A DNA stretch of 64,000 bases from Halohasta salina. Its GTDB lineage: Archaea; Halobacteriota; Halobacteria; Halobacteriales; Haloferacaceae. The notes under the pieces were generated by a model. That model worked only from the letters and a program-made list of their open reading frames with translations, made no database searches and had not been told where the DNA came from. Made by a program: the position numbers and the translations under genes. Position 1 is the first letter of the stretch; every line of letters starts with the position of its first letter. Of this stretch, positions 26,859-35,767 are shown piece after piece. The stretch covers positions 372,001-436,000 of the forward strand of contig NZ_JAMZIE010000002.1 of NCBI RefSeq assembly GCF_024178165.1, written 5' to 3'.

Positions 26859-27935
26859 CTACGCGTCCGAGGCGGCTGCCTCGTCGGTGTCGACGCCGGT
26901 AAACTCGAAGCGCGCGCCGCCGTCGGTGCCCGTCGTTACTGCGACGTGCCAGCCGTGGGCCTCGGCGATCTCCCGAGCGATGTTGAGCCCGAGGCCGGTG
27001 CCGTCCTCGCTGGTCGAGTAGCCGGGGTCGAACACCGAATCACGGTCGTCCTCGGGAATCCCCGGCCCGTCGTCGGCGACGTAAAACCCGTCTTCAAGAC
27101 CACCGACGTGGATCGAGACGCCGGATCCCTCCACAGAGCCATGTTCCACACTGTTCCGAAAGAGGTTTTCGAGCAGCTGTCGACACCGGCTGCGGTCGGC
27201 CCGGATCCGGAGGCCGTCGGTCACCGACAGCGTCGCGTCGTCGGTCGAGACCGATTCCCAACACTCGGCTGCGAGCGCCGCGAGGTCGACGATGTCGGTC
27301 TCCTCGACGGTCTCTCCCTCGCGGGCCAGCGTGAGGACGTCCTCGATGATCGCCTCCATCCGGTCGAGGTTGCGTTCGATGACAGCGGCGTGGTCACTGT
27401 CGATCATCTCGATGCGCCCCTGAGCGACGCTCAGGGGGTTTCGGAGGTCGTGGCTGACGACGTTGGCGAACCGTTCGAGCCGGGCGTTCTGCCGCCGGAG
27501 CGCCTGTTGTTGGGCGTGGCGTTCGAGGGCATACCGGATCGTCCGGCGGAGGAGCGGCCCGTCGACGGTGTCTTTCACCAGATAGTCCTGTGCCCCGCGC
27601 TCGATCGCCTCAACGGCGGTGTCGTCGTCCTCCAACCCCGTCAGGACGATAACCGGTACGGGATCGATCCCCTCGGCGGCCGCGATGGCGTCGCTGTACC
27701 GGTCGAGAGTGTCGAGACCAGTGCTGGCCGGCAGCCCGAGATCGAGCACTACCAGATCGAACGCGTCGTCCTCGAGTGCCACGATCGCCTCGTCGAGCGA
27801 TTCGACGGTGACGACGGTCGACGGCGGGAACGACCCGCTTCGGGTGGTCGTGAGGTAGCGCTCGAACAGCGTTGCATCGCCCGGGTTGTCCTCGATGAGG
27901 AGCACGCGAAGCTCCCCGTCTGCACCGACCGTCAT
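26859..27935 (-). CDS. Hybrid response regulator-histidine kinase (REC-HisKA-HATPase)
   Basis: 358 residues. An N-terminal REC (VLLIEDNPGDATL; Asp in DLVVLDLGLPAST; Lys in DYLVKDTVDG) precedes a HisKA with phospho-acceptor motif ANVVSHDLRNPLSVAQG and an HATPase with N box LFRNSVEHGS and G1/G2 boxes DDGPGIPEDD and GTGLGLNIA. It has no membrane segment, so it acts in the cytoplasm downstream of another kinase or sensor. It directly abuts the upstream response-regulator gene: the RR stop (27936-27938) is next to its start (27933-27935), so they form an operon. Confidence 0.9.
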   Translation of the reverse strand: MTVGADGELRVLLIEDNPGDATLFERYLTTTRSGSFPPSTVVTVESLDEAIVALEDDAFDLVVLDLGLPASTGLDTLDRYSDAIAAAEGIDPVPVIVLTGLEDDDTAVEAIERGAQDYLVKDTVDGPLLRRTIRYALERHAQQQALRRQNARLERFANVVSHDLRNPLSVAQGRIEMIDSDHAAVIERNLDRMEAIIEDVLTLAREGETVEETDIVDLAALAAECWESVSTDDATLSVTDGLRIRADRSRCRQLLENLFRNSVEHGSVEGSGVSIHVGGLEDGFYVADDGPGIPEDDRDSVFDPGYSTSEDGTGLGLNIAREIAEAHGWHVAVTTGTDGGARFEFTGVDTDEAAASDA

Positions 27936-28376
27936 CTATGTCTCCGGTAGTTTCACGACCTTGAACCAGAAGTTCTCCAGCCGGTCGACGATCTCGACGA
28001 AGCCGTCGAAGTCGACTGGTTTGGTCAGATAGGCGTTGGCGTTGAGTTCGTAGGATCTGGCGATGTCCTCCTCCGACTCCGAGCTAGTCAGGACGACGAC
28101 CGGGATCCGACAGAGGTCGTCGTCCGCCGCGAGTTCCTGTAGCACGTCTTGGCCGTCCTTCCGTGGCATGTTGAGATCCAGCAGGATGAGGTCCGGTCGC
28201 GGAGCGTCCTCGTACTCGCCGTGCTGTCGGAGGTAGTCGAGCGCTTCGACGCCGTCGGTGACGACGTGGAGGTTGTTGGCGAGTTTTCCCTGTTCGAGCG
28301 CCTTCTTGGTCAGCATGACGTCGCCCGGATTGTCCTCGGCCAACAGTATCTCGACGGTTTTGTCGGGTGCACTCAT
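27936..28376 (-). CDS. Response regulator receiver protein (Rcp1-like)
   Basis: 146 residues of REC domain only. [20 protein letters not shown] carries the acidic pocket, [14 protein letters not shown] the phospho-acceptor, and [12 protein letters not shown] the Ser/Thr; [12 protein letters not shown] carries the Lys. Rcp1-like proteins accept phosphate from phytochrome or PAS kinases. It is first in the operon with the REC-kinase and divergent from the large PAS/GAF kinase 187 bp away; the three genes probably form a phosphorelay module. Confidence 0.9.
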   Translation of the reverse strand: MSAPDKTVEILLAEDNPGDVMLTKKALEQGKLANNLHVVTDGVEALDYLRQHGEYEDAPRPDLILLDLNMPRKDGQDVLQELAADDDLCRIPVVVLTSSESEEDIARSYELNANAYLTKPVDFDGFVEIVDRLENFWFKVVKLPET

Positions 28377-28562
28377 CGCATCTCACCGCAGCGTAGCCGT
28401 CGATTCGAACGGCAGAACCCACTCATTGAGCGGTCTACGCACTCGGCCCGTTTAATGGTTCGGCGACACGTAGACTCGGATACGGAATCGACGAGCCGTT
28501 GGTCGACCGCCGGGCCGGGCCACGGTTTATTATGCCGGTCGAACTAGTACGGAAAACAGCCA

Positions 28563-30896
28563 ATGAAAGAGACAGTGTCGACCGTCTTCGACGATCTGGA
28601 GATCGGGATTACGCTCCACGATCCGGAGACGGGGGCGATCGTCGGCGTCAACAGCCGGCTCGAATCCCTCTACGGCTACACCGAAGCCGAGATCAGGGAG
28701 CTATCGGTTGGCGACTACAGCGCGACCGACGAGGGGTACACACAGGCCGACGCCGAGGCCCGAATCGCGGCGGCCGCCGCCGGCGAGCCGCAAGCCTTCG
28801 AGTGGGTGATCGAGCGCGCCGACGGCCAGCGGGTTCCGGTCAGGGTCCGGCTGGCACGCACCGAACTCGACGGTGAGGCCTACGTTATCGCCGAGATCCG
28901 CGACATTAGCGACCGCAAACAGCGCCAGCAGACCCTCGAAGCCGAACGGGGGTTCATCGAGCAGAGCCTCGAAACGCTCCAAGACGTCTTCTATATGCTC
29001 GATGCCGACGGGAGGCTACAGCGGTGGAACTCGTCGTTTTCGACGATGACGGGCTACACGGACGAGGAACTCGACGGGATGGACGCACTCGATCTCATCG
29101 CGGCGGCCGACCGCCGGCGGGTCGACGACGCGATCACAACCGTCCTCGACACCGGCTCGGTCGTCGTCGAAGCCGAACTCCTGACCGCCGACGGCGAGAC
29201 GATCCCCCACGAGTTTACGGGCACCCGACTGACCGACACCGAAGGGAACCTCCGGGGGATCGTCGGGATCGGCCGAGACGTCTCCGCACGAAAGCGGCGG
29301 CTGGAGCGACTCCGCAAGCAGGAGGCGGCGTTCCGACGTCTCCACCAGACGGCCTCGACATCCGCCCCCTTCGAGGAGAAGGTCGCCGAACTGCTGGAGT
29401 TCGGACGAGCGTATATGGATGTCGAACAGGGCTTTTACACCCGCGTCGACGACGATATCCAGAAGATCGTCGTCGGTGTCGGCCCGAACGAACAGCTCCA
29501 GACCGGGGCGACCGCACCGTTCGCCGAATCCTACTGTCGGAAGACCGTTCGGGGCGACGAGCCGCTTGTCGTCGACGATGCCGCCGCCGAGGGGTGGGCC
29601 GACGACCCGGCCTACGAGCGGTTCGAACTGGGTTGTTATCTCGGGTCGACCATCACGCACGACGGCGAAACCATCGGTACCGTCTGTTTCGCCGATCGGG
29701 ACCCACAGGATGGCGAGTTTACCGACATCCAGTCGACTTTCGTGGAACTGCTCAGCGAGTGGCTGGGCTACGAGCTCGAACGCGCCGAACGCGAGCGGAC
29801 CTACCGCCGGCTGACCGAGCGGATCTCGGATGCCTACTACGCCGTCGACACCGACTTCGAGGTCACCTACTGGAACGACACGATGGCCGCCCGGATCGGC
29901 GTGTCGGCCGACGACGTCCACGGGGAGAACCTCTGGGAGTACTTCCCCGAGGTTCAGGGGACCGTCGTCGAAGATCGGCTTCGGGAGGCGATGGAGACAC
30001 AGGAGCCGACGGGGTGTGAGTACTACTACGAGCCGGCCGACTACTGGACCGAACTCCAGATCTATCCCGACGAGGACGGACTCGCGGTGATCTCGAAGGA
30101 TATCACCGACCGCAAAGAGTACGAAGCCCGGCTCGAACGCTCCAACGAGCGACTCCAAGAGTTCGCCTACATCCTCTCGCACGATCTGCAGGAGCCACTG
30201 CGAATGGTATCGAGCTACGTCGACCTCTTGGAGACCGAACTCGACGAGCATCTCGACGCCGAGACACGGGAGTACATGGCGTTCGCGGTCGACGGGGCCG
30301 AGCGCATGCGCGGGATGATCGATGGCCTCCTGCAGTACTCACGGGTCGAAACCGAGGGCGAACCGTTCGAACCGGTCGACGTCGAGGCGGTCCTCGAAGG
30401 CGTCCGGCAGGACCTCCAGTTCGCACTCGACGAGGCCGACGCCGAGTTGCTGGCCGACGAGTTGCCGACGGTTCGGGGCGACGCCGACCAACTGGGGCAA
30501 CTGTTCCAGAACCTCGTCTCGAACGCCATTGAGCACGGCTCAATGAGCAACCGGTCGGAGACCGGTGACGTTCACAGGAGCGATGCTCCTGTGAGCCAAT
30601 CAGAATCGGGTGGCGATTCTGATAACGCCATCGAACACGGCGGGTCGACCATCGAGATCACGGCCACTGAAACCGCCGGCGGCCACCGGTTTGCGGTCAG
30701 CGACGACGGGCCGGGGATCCCGGCCGACCAGCAGGACGAACTCTTCGGGCTGTTCGACAAGGGTCCCAACAGCGACGGGACGGGGATCGGACTGGCGATC
30801 TGCGAGCGGATCGTCACTCGTCACGACGGCGAGATCTGGGTCGAGTCGACCGAGGGCGAGGGGTCGACGTTCTATTTCACCCTCGATGCGGCCTGA
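28563..30896 (+). CDS. Multi-sensor histidine kinase (PAS-PAS-GAF-PAS-HisKA-HATPase) with hairpin-rich N-box insert
   Basis: 777 residues. Two PAS domains (about 1-120 and 125-240), a GAF domain (about 255-395), a third PAS (about 400-505), HisKA with phospho-His540 in YILSHDLQEPLRMV, and HATPase. ATP-binding motifs are intact (DDGPGIPADQ, GTGIGLAICERI), except that the N box NAIEHG is duplicated around a 34-residue insert. The insert is encoded by four consecutive palindromes. No membrane helix, so ligand sensing is cytoplasmic; cofactor unknown. It faces the REC genes on the opposite strand, which may be its phosphotransfer partners. Confidence 0.93.
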   Translation: MKETVSTVFDDLEIGITLHDPETGAIVGVNSRLESLYGYTEAEIRELSVGDYSATDEGYTQADAEARIAAAAAGEPQAFEWVIERADGQRVPVRVRLARTELDGEAYVIAEIRDISDRKQRQQTLEAERGFIEQSLETLQDVFYMLDADGRLQRWNSSFSTMTGYTDEELDGMDALDLIAAADRRRVDDAITTVLDTGSVVVEAELLTADGETIPHEFTGTRLTDTEGNLRGIVGIGRDVSARKRRLERLRKQEAAFRRLHQTASTSAPFEEKVAELLEFGRAYMDVEQGFYTRVDDDIQKIVVGVGPNEQLQTGATAPFAESYCRKTVRGDEPLVVDDAAAEGWADDPAYERFELGCYLGSTITHDGETIGTVCFADRDPQDGEFTDIQSTFVELLSEWLGYELERAERERTYRRLTERISDAYYAVDTDFEVTYWNDTMAARIGVSADDVHGENLWEYFPEVQGTVVEDRLREAMETQEPTGCEYYYEPADYWTELQIYPDEDGLAVISKDITDRKEYEARLERSNERLQEFAYILSHDLQEPLRMVSSYVDLLETELDEHLDAETREYMAFAVDGAERMRGMIDGLLQYSRVETEGEPFEPVDVEAVLEGVRQDLQFALDEADAELLADELPTVRGDADQLGQLFQNLVSNAIEHGSMSNRSETGDVHRSDAPVSQSESGGDSDNAIEHGGSTIEITATETAGGHRFAVSDDGPGIPADQQDELFGLFDKGPNSDGTGIGLAICERIVTRHDGEIWVESTEGEGSTFYFTLDAA
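30522..30641 (+). repeat. In-frame palindromic insert with duplicated NAIEHG flanks
   Basis: The 18-bp sequence coding NAIEHG occurs at 30522-30539 and 30624-30641 with two synonymous differences. The 102-bp period holds four perfect back-to-back hairpins: 30527-30545 (8-bp stem, 3-nt loop), 30550-30566 (7 bp, 3 nt), 30572-30594 (10 bp, 3 nt) and 30599-30623 (10 bp, 5 nt). It adds 34 residues without breaking the frame. Confidence 0.9.
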
Positions 30897-30910
30897 TCGC
30901 CGAACGAAAC

Positions 30911-30918
30911 GCTTTACA
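30911..30918 (+). promoter_or_regulatory. TATA box of tRNA-Pro
   Basis: GCTTTACA, 26-33 bp upstream of the first tRNA-Pro base at 30944 and just after the kinase stop codon. Confidence 0.5.
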
Positions 30919-30943
30919 CTACCTGTCCGGTAGAATGTGGTGA

Positions 30944-31017
30944 GGGTTCGTGGGTTAGCTTGGCCATACTTCGGGCCTTGGGTGCCCGTGACCCCGGTTC
31001 GAATCCGGGCGAACCCA
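30944..31017 (+). tRNA. tRNA-Pro (TGG)
   Basis: Cloverleaf: acceptor GGGTTCG/CGAACCC with discriminator A, anticodon stem CGGGC/GCCCG around CTTGGGT giving anticodon TGG, T arm CCCGG-TTCGAAT-CCGGG. 74 bases, no intron, no encoded CCA. Confidence 0.94.
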
Positions 31018-31132
31018 TACAACCGCCGACTCAAGAGAGGCGTGTTCTATTTCTGTGAGCGCGGATTCGAAGCAGGGAGTGAAGTGAGCGACAGCGAACG
31101 GAACGACCGAGGTTCGAACCCGGTCGACCCCA
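30996..31132 (+). repeat. Degenerate copy of the tRNA-Pro 3' end downstream of the gene
   Basis: The last 22 bases of tRNA-Pro (30996-31017) recur at 31111-31132 with three mismatches, 115 bp downstream. The spacer contains a GTGAAGTGAGCGACAGCGAA stretch resembling the GCAGCGAAGCGAGC spacer after tRNA-His. No gene is inside. Confidence 0.7.
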
Positions 31133-31154
31133 CCAGCGTCGACACTCGGGTGCC

Positions 31155-31424
31155 CTACACTCCGTTCGGTGAGATGATAACAGTCACCGCCTCGTCGTTC
31201 CGTCCCATCGCTTGGACAGTCCAGCCATGACGCTCGACAGCCGAGCGAAGATTGTCGGGAACGAGATTCGGATCGCCCGCGTTACAGTAGACTCGCGGGA
31301 GCAGTCGTCGCCAACCCGTCGGCGGGTCCCGCCGATGGGCTTCGGGGAGTGGAACCTGTCCGCTCGCCTCGTCCGGATAGCCGTCGGTCAACGTGAGCTC
31401 CTCGTGTCGCACAGCCACGATCAT
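31155..31424 (-). CDS. Small hypothetical protein, 89 aa
   Basis: From the ATG at 31424 a compact protein reads MIVAVRHEELTLTDGYPDEA through RVYCNAGDPNLVPDNLRSAV and ends in EAVTVIISPNGV. The composition is like that of a folded small haloarchaeal domain. The longer open frame upstream to 32117 is rich in Arg/Pro and looks like noise, so the short form is preferred. No family is recognised. It ends just after the degenerate tRNA-Pro copy. Confidence 0.55.
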   Translation of the reverse strand: MIVAVRHEELTLTDGYPDEASGQVPLPEAHRRDPPTGWRRLLPRVYCNAGDPNLVPDNLRSAVERHGWTVQAMGRNDEAVTVIISPNGV

Positions 31425-31495
31425 AAACGTCGACCTTACTGGTGATACCCACGACAGCAACTGCTCGGAGTCCGTCCGCCGAACGACACCGGGAC

Positions 31496-31714
31496 CTACG
31501 CCAGCGTGTACCGGTCGCCGTCCTTCGAGATCATGTTCTGTTTCTGTAGCGTTTTGAGAATACTGTAGAGGGAGATCTTCTTCATATTCAGGCTCTCTTG
31601 GAGTTCGGTGATCGTTGCCGTGCCGTTCATCGAGAGGAATAGATAGACCAGTTTCGCCCGCGGCGACCGAAGATCGGTCGGAATCGAGATCGCTTGCGAC
31701 GACTGTGTGAGCAT
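31496..31714 (-). CDS. Small winged-helix DNA-binding protein, 72 aa
   Basis: A MarR/TrmB-like winged helix with nothing added: RAKLVYLFLSMNGTATITEL and MKKISLYSILKTLQKQNMI. The ATG at 31714 is supported by a TATA box (ATAATAAA at 31736-31743) 22-29 bp upstream. Small stand-alone winged helices act as regulators in haloarchaea; the target is unknown. It is less GC-rich than its neighbours. Confidence 0.75.
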   Translation of the reverse strand: MLTQSSQAISIPTDLRSPRAKLVYLFLSMNGTATITELQESLNMKKISLYSILKTLQKQNMISKDGDRYTLA

Positions 31715-31735
31715 ATCTGTAGATTGGGTTCGACA

Positions 31736-31743
31736 ATAATAAA
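31736..31743 (-). promoter_or_regulatory. TATA box of the small winged-helix gene
   Basis: TTTATTAT on the reverse strand, 22-29 bp before the ATG at 31714; it supports the short start and a leaderless mRNA. Confidence 0.55.
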
Positions 31744-32002
31744 GCTGTCCTACGACATTCGTCGAACTTCGGGAGAGCGCCGCTGTCGACCGTTGGTGGC
31801 TGTTTAGTCCGATCTGGCCGGATCGAACCGCACCGGCGACGTGGGCCACAGGGCTCCATCGAGGGCGGCTTTCGACTCGTGACGAATCTGTGAGAGGAAC
31901 TCCCATGCACGGTGGATTCGACGGTCACGGCCGCAGTCGACCGACAGCGTGTTGCCTCTCGACGAGGGGGATCTGCGGAGAAAAATCGGTGGTCGACCGC
32001 GA

Positions 32003-33847
32003 TCAGTAGCTGCGCGTCTTCGGCTCGTAGGTCTTGTTCTCGCCTTCGAGGATGACCGGGCGGTACCAGAGTTCGGGCGCGCCGTCGTTCCACGAGAGCA
32101 GCGTGTGTTTCAGCCACTCGTCGTCCTTCCGCTCTTGGGCCTCGGCGCGCCAGTGTGCGCCACGGAACTCCTCGCGGGCCAGCGCGCCGACGGTGATCGC
32201 CTCGGCGAGATCGAGCAGGTTCCGGGTCTCGATCGTCTGCAACAGATCCGTGTTGAACGTCTGTGAGGGGTCCATCACGGTCACGTCGGTGTACCGCTCG
32301 CGTGCGTCCCGGATGTCACGTAGCGCCTGTTTGAGGCCTTCTTCCTCACGGAAAACGTTGACGTGCTGGGTCATCGTCTCCTGGACCGCCGAGCGGACTT
32401 TCGAGTGGTGGATGCCGTCGTCGCCCGACTGGAGATCCTCGATGCGCCGGCGCTCGGCCGCAACACTCTCTTCGAGCAGCGTGTCGGGATCGGCCGATCC
32501 GCCGGCGGCGACTGCGCCGCCGTCGGCGACCGCATCGCCGGGCGAGCCGCCCTCGCCGAGTTCGACCGGGGAGTCGACGGTCGCGCGCTCGAACTCGCCG
32601 CGCTGGCCGGTCTCGATCTCGGCGGGTTCCATCTCTTTGCCGGCGGCATGGTAGCCGGCGCGCTTGCCGAAGACGATGAGTTCGGGCAGCGCGTTGCCGC
32701 CCAGTCGGTTCGCACCGTGGACCGACGCACAGGCACACTCGCCGGCCGCATACAGGCCGGAGACACAGGTCTCGCCGTTCTCGTCGGTCTCAATGCCGCC
32801 CATCGCGTAGTGTTGGCCGGGTTTGACCGGCATCGGCTCTTCGAGGCCGTCTGCGCCCTCGAAGTCCTCCGCGAGGTGAAGGATGTTTTCGAGGCGGTCG
32901 AGAATGCGCTCCTCGCCGAGGTGCCGCATGTCGAGGTGGACGTACTCGTCTTCGATGCCGCGGCCCTCGTTGACCTCGGTCAACTCTGCACGAGAGACCA
33001 CGTCACGCGAGGCGAGTTCGCCGTCGTTGTTGGCGTAGCCGTGTTCGAACATGAACCGCTCGCCGTCGCTGTTGTAGAGGATCCCGCCCTCGCCACGAAC
33101 ACCCTCGGAGATCAGCACCCCGGTAGAGGGGAGCGTCGTCGGGTGGAACTGGATGAATTCCATGTCCTCCAGCGGCACGCCCGCCCGGTAGGCCATCGCT
33201 TGGCCGTCGCCGGTACACGAAACTGCGTTGGTCGTGTGGTCGAAGGCCTGCCCGGGGCCGCCGGTGGCGAGGATGACGCCGTCCCGTGCCTTGAATCCGG
33301 AGACCTCGCCGGTCGCCACGTCGTAGCCGACGACGCCGTGGCAGTGGCGGTCCTCGGGGCGCTCCTCGTCGGTGACCGCGAGGTTGAGCACGTGCCACTC
33401 GTCGTAGACCTCGATCCCCCGCTTGACGACCTGCTCGTAGAGGGTATGCAGCAGGTGATGGCCGGTTTCCGCGCCGGCATAGGTGGTTCGGGGGAACGAC
33501 AGTCCCCCGAACGGTCGCTGTGAGACCCGGCCGTCGTCCTCCCGCGAGAAGGCCATCCCCCAGTGTTCGAGTTGGATGACCTCGTAGGGACTGTTCTGAC
33601 AGAGGGTCTCGATCGCCGGGGCGTCGCCCAGATAATCCGACCCTTTCATGGTGTCGTAGGCGTGGTCTTCCCACGAGTCGGCATCCCGCAGAGCGGCGTT
33701 GATGCCGCCCTCTGCCGCCCCCGTGTGGCTCCGCACCGGGTGGAGTTTCGTAACCATTGCCACGTCCGCACCGGCCTCGTCGGCGGCGATCGCCGCTCGA
33801 AGCCCGGCACCGCCCGCACCGACCACGATGACGTCGTGTTCGTACAT
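32003..33847 (-). CDS. sdhA: Succinate dehydrogenase flavoprotein subunit
   Basis: 614 residues. Oxidises succinate to fumarate on covalent FAD. It shows the Rossmann motif VIVVGAGGAGLRAAIAADEA, the FAD-His region SHTGAAEGGINAAL, and catalytic region FHPTTLPSTGVLISEGVRGE. A Gly/Ala/Asp-rich stretch of about 35 residues (LGEGGSPGDAVADGGAVAAG) interrupts the C-terminal part and is likely a surface loop. Fourth gene in the sdhCDBA order, downstream of sdhB. Acts at the inner face of the membrane. Confidence 0.97.
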   Translation of the reverse strand: MYEHDVIVVGAGGAGLRAAIAADEAGADVAMVTKLHPVRSHTGAAEGGINAALRDADSWEDHAYDTMKGSDYLGDAPAIETLCQNSPYEVIQLEHWGMAFSREDDGRVSQRPFGGLSFPRTTYAGAETGHHLLHTLYEQVVKRGIEVYDEWHVLNLAVTDEERPEDRHCHGVVGYDVATGEVSGFKARDGVILATGGPGQAFDHTTNAVSCTGDGQAMAYRAGVPLEDMEFIQFHPTTLPSTGVLISEGVRGEGGILYNSDGERFMFEHGYANNDGELASRDVVSRAELTEVNEGRGIEDEYVHLDMRHLGEERILDRLENILHLAEDFEGADGLEEPMPVKPGQHYAMGGIETDENGETCVSGLYAAGECACASVHGANRLGGNALPELIVFGKRAGYHAAGKEMEPAEIETGQRGEFERATVDSPVELGEGGSPGDAVADGGAVAAGGSADPDTLLEESVAAERRRIEDLQSGDDGIHHSKVRSAVQETMTQHVNVFREEEGLKQALRDIRDARERYTDVTVMDPSQTFNTDLLQTIETRNLLDLAEAITVGALAREEFRGAHWRAEAQERKDDEWLKHTLLSWNDGAPELWYRPVILEGENKTYEPKTRSY

Positions 33848-33892
33848 AATTGTTTGTTGGTTTGTATTGGATCCGCAGCCCTTTGAGCGTTC

Positions 33893-34789
33893 CTACCAGA
33901 ACTTCAGGTTCTTCTTGACCGCTTCGCGTTTGAGTTCCTGAATGTGTTCGGTGAGTGGGATATCCTTTGGACAGACGTTCGTACAGGAGAACTGGGTCTG
34001 ACACCGCCAGACGCCGTGTTCCTGTTCGATAGTTTCGAGTCGGTCCTGTGTCTTGGCCTCGCCCTCCCGTTCGTCCATCGCGAACCGGTAGGCCTTGTTC
34101 AAGGCCGCCGGCCCGAGATACTGGTTGTCTCCGGCGGCGATGTTACAGGAGGAGAAACAGGCCCCACACCAGATACACCGCGTCGACATCTTGATCTTCT
34201 CCCGATTGGCCCGCGACTGACGCTGTTCGGCGAGTTCACCGTCGGGCGTCTCGTCGGGGTCGAAGTAGGGGTCGACTGCCTCCATCTCCTCGTAGAAGTG
34301 GTCCATGTCGACGACCAGATCTTTGACGACCTCCTGATGCGGCAGTGGTTCGATCCGGACCGGCTCGTTGAGGTCCGACAGCTGGGTCTGACAGCCCAGC
34401 CGCTGCTCGCCGTTGACGAAGAAGGCATCCGAGCCACAGACCGCCTGCCGGCAGGAGTGCCGGAAGGTCAGCGACGGATCGTACTCGTCGCGGGCGTAGA
34501 TCAGCGCATCGAGGACGGTCATCCCCTTGGTGAAGGGGACGTGGAAGTCGTCGAACCGCGGCTCCTGTTTCCCCTCGATCTCGGGGTCGTAGCGGAACAC
34601 CTTGATGTGCCGGGTCGGCTCGTCGCGTTTGGCCGCGGCGTCGTCCTCGGCCTGCCGCTGGGCGTCCCGCCCCCGCTTGTCGGCTTTGGCGTCCTCACGC
34701 CGCTGTTGGGCCGGCGGCGTCGACTCCGTCTCGTCGACGCTGTCGGCGGGCGATTCCTCGTGTTCTTGTTGTGGTGGTTGTGTGCTCAT
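33893..34789 (-). CDS. sdhB: Succinate dehydrogenase iron-sulfur subunit
   Basis: 298 residues; carries electrons from FAD to quinone. The plant-type [2Fe-2S] site is CRQAVCGSDAFFVNGEQRLG followed by CQ, with Asp at the third ligand position, as in E. coli SdhB. The [4Fe-4S] motif is CIWCGACFSSC, and the [3Fe-4S]-region motif is CQTQFSCTNVCPKDIP. The first 60 residues are a highly acidic, Gln/Asp-rich extension absent from bacterial SdhB. The ATG at 34789 lies two bases before the stop of sdhD and is chosen over the long open frame upstream. Confidence 0.96.
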   Translation of the reverse strand: MSTQPPQQEHEESPADSVDETESTPPAQQRREDAKADKRGRDAQRQAEDDAAAKRDEPTRHIKVFRYDPEIEGKQEPRFDDFHVPFTKGMTVLDALIYARDEYDPSLTFRHSCRQAVCGSDAFFVNGEQRLGCQTQLSDLNEPVRIEPLPHQEVVKDLVVDMDHFYEEMEAVDPYFDPDETPDGELAEQRQSRANREKIKMSTRCIWCGACFSSCNIAAGDNQYLGPAALNKAYRFAMDEREGEAKTQDRLETIEQEHGVWRCQTQFSCTNVCPKDIPLTEHIQELKREAVKKNLKFW

Positions 34790-34791
34790 GG

Positions 34792-35166
34792 TTAGAAGAA
34801 CGTCGTGAAGCCGGCCCACGCGTTCGCCGTCCGGACCCCCTGAACCAGCAGCACGACGCTGGCAGCGACGAGCGTCCACTTGACAGCTTGGCGCTTGGTC
34901 CCTGTTAACCCTTGGTTGACCAAGGCGTTGTAGACGCCGTTGACGCCGTGGAACGTCGCGGTGACCAGGAACAGGATCATCAGCGAGTAGTAGCTCAGCG
35001 TCTCCATCCGCCCCTGACTCATCGCGAAGGTGACTTCGTCGGCGTGGTAGACGAAGTGCAACAGGAAGAAGTGGAACGCGAGGACGACGACGAGGAACGC
35101 CGCCGTGATGCGTTGCCACAACCAGAGCCGTCCACCCTTCGTAAAGGAGGAGTAGTGCTCGGCCAT
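34792..35166 (-). CDS. sdhD: Succinate dehydrogenase membrane anchor subunit D
   Basis: 124 residues with three predicted membrane helices. It starts at the ATG at 35166, one base after the sdhC stop; the longer frame start at 35205 overlaps sdhC. It contributes quinone- and heme-binding residues with SdhC. The hydrophobic segments begin at ITAAFLVVVLAFHFFLL, with histidines at the end of the first helix that may bind heme. Part of the sdhCDBA operon. Confidence 0.92.
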   Translation of the reverse strand: MAEHYSSFTKGGRLWLWQRITAAFLVVVLAFHFFLLHFVYHADEVTFAMSQGRMETLSYYSLMILFLVTATFHGVNGVYNALVNQGLTGTKRQAVKWTLVAASVVLLVQGVRTANAWAGFTTFF

Positions 35167-35167
35167 C

Positions 35168-35593
35168 TCAGAACGCCCCCGCGATGAACGTTGGGACAGA
35201 GGCAACCGTGATCGCTCCGGTGAGGATCAGGGATGCATAGAAGCTCTTGTCCTGTGATTCCAGCCCGATTCCGAGGTCGACGAACAGTAGCCGGAGCCCG
35301 TTGAGGATGTGGAAGACGGCGACCGCGAGCAGGCCCACTTCGAGGATGCGAACCACGAGTAGGCTTTCGAGCGCGACGATCGTCGTCGTGTAGATGTCCT
35401 CGTTGGCGGCCAGCACGGCGGCGTCCTGGCTCGATGCCGGAATCGCTGTACTGAGCACCGCAATGTGGGTAAACAGGTATCCCACAAGCACCCAGCCGGT
35501 GAACTTGTGGAAGATCCATGCCCACATGCCCGCCGAGAACTCCCGCCAACGGCCGAAGTCCTCGATGAGGCCCCGATTGTACGACTGACTCAT
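35168..35593 (-). CDS. sdhC: Succinate dehydrogenase cytochrome b556 subunit C
   Basis: 141 residues with three predicted helices; the conserved SdhC pattern reads [20 protein letters not shown], including His residues that could ligate heme. First gene of the operon, so the promoter should lie in 35594-35767. The stop codon (35168-35170) lies one base upstream of the sdhD start (35166). Confidence 0.93.
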   Translation of the reverse strand: MSQSYNRGLIEDFGRWREFSAGMWAWIFHKFTGWVLVGYLFTHIAVLSTAIPASSQDAAVLAANEDIYTTTIVALESLLVVRILEVGLLAVAVFHILNGLRLLFVDLGIGLESQDKSFYASLILTGAITVASVPTFIAGAF

Positions 35594-35767
35594 GTCGTGT
35601 GTGGATCCGTACCGGGGTGGTATAGAAGTTACGTGTCGACCATGCGGGTTAGCCCGCGGGCGACCGGTCGGGACGACGGCGGGATCGGTCGGCGACCGGT
35701 CGAGACGGGGGGTCGACCGGTGGGCCGGAGCGGGCGGTCAGCGCCGGGTTGCCACGATGGGCCGGCG

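Noticed and set aside
31155-32117. A 320-residue reverse frame
   Set aside because: Only the last 89 residues look like protein; the rest is Arg/Pro-rich and overlaps the small winged-helix gene and its promoter.
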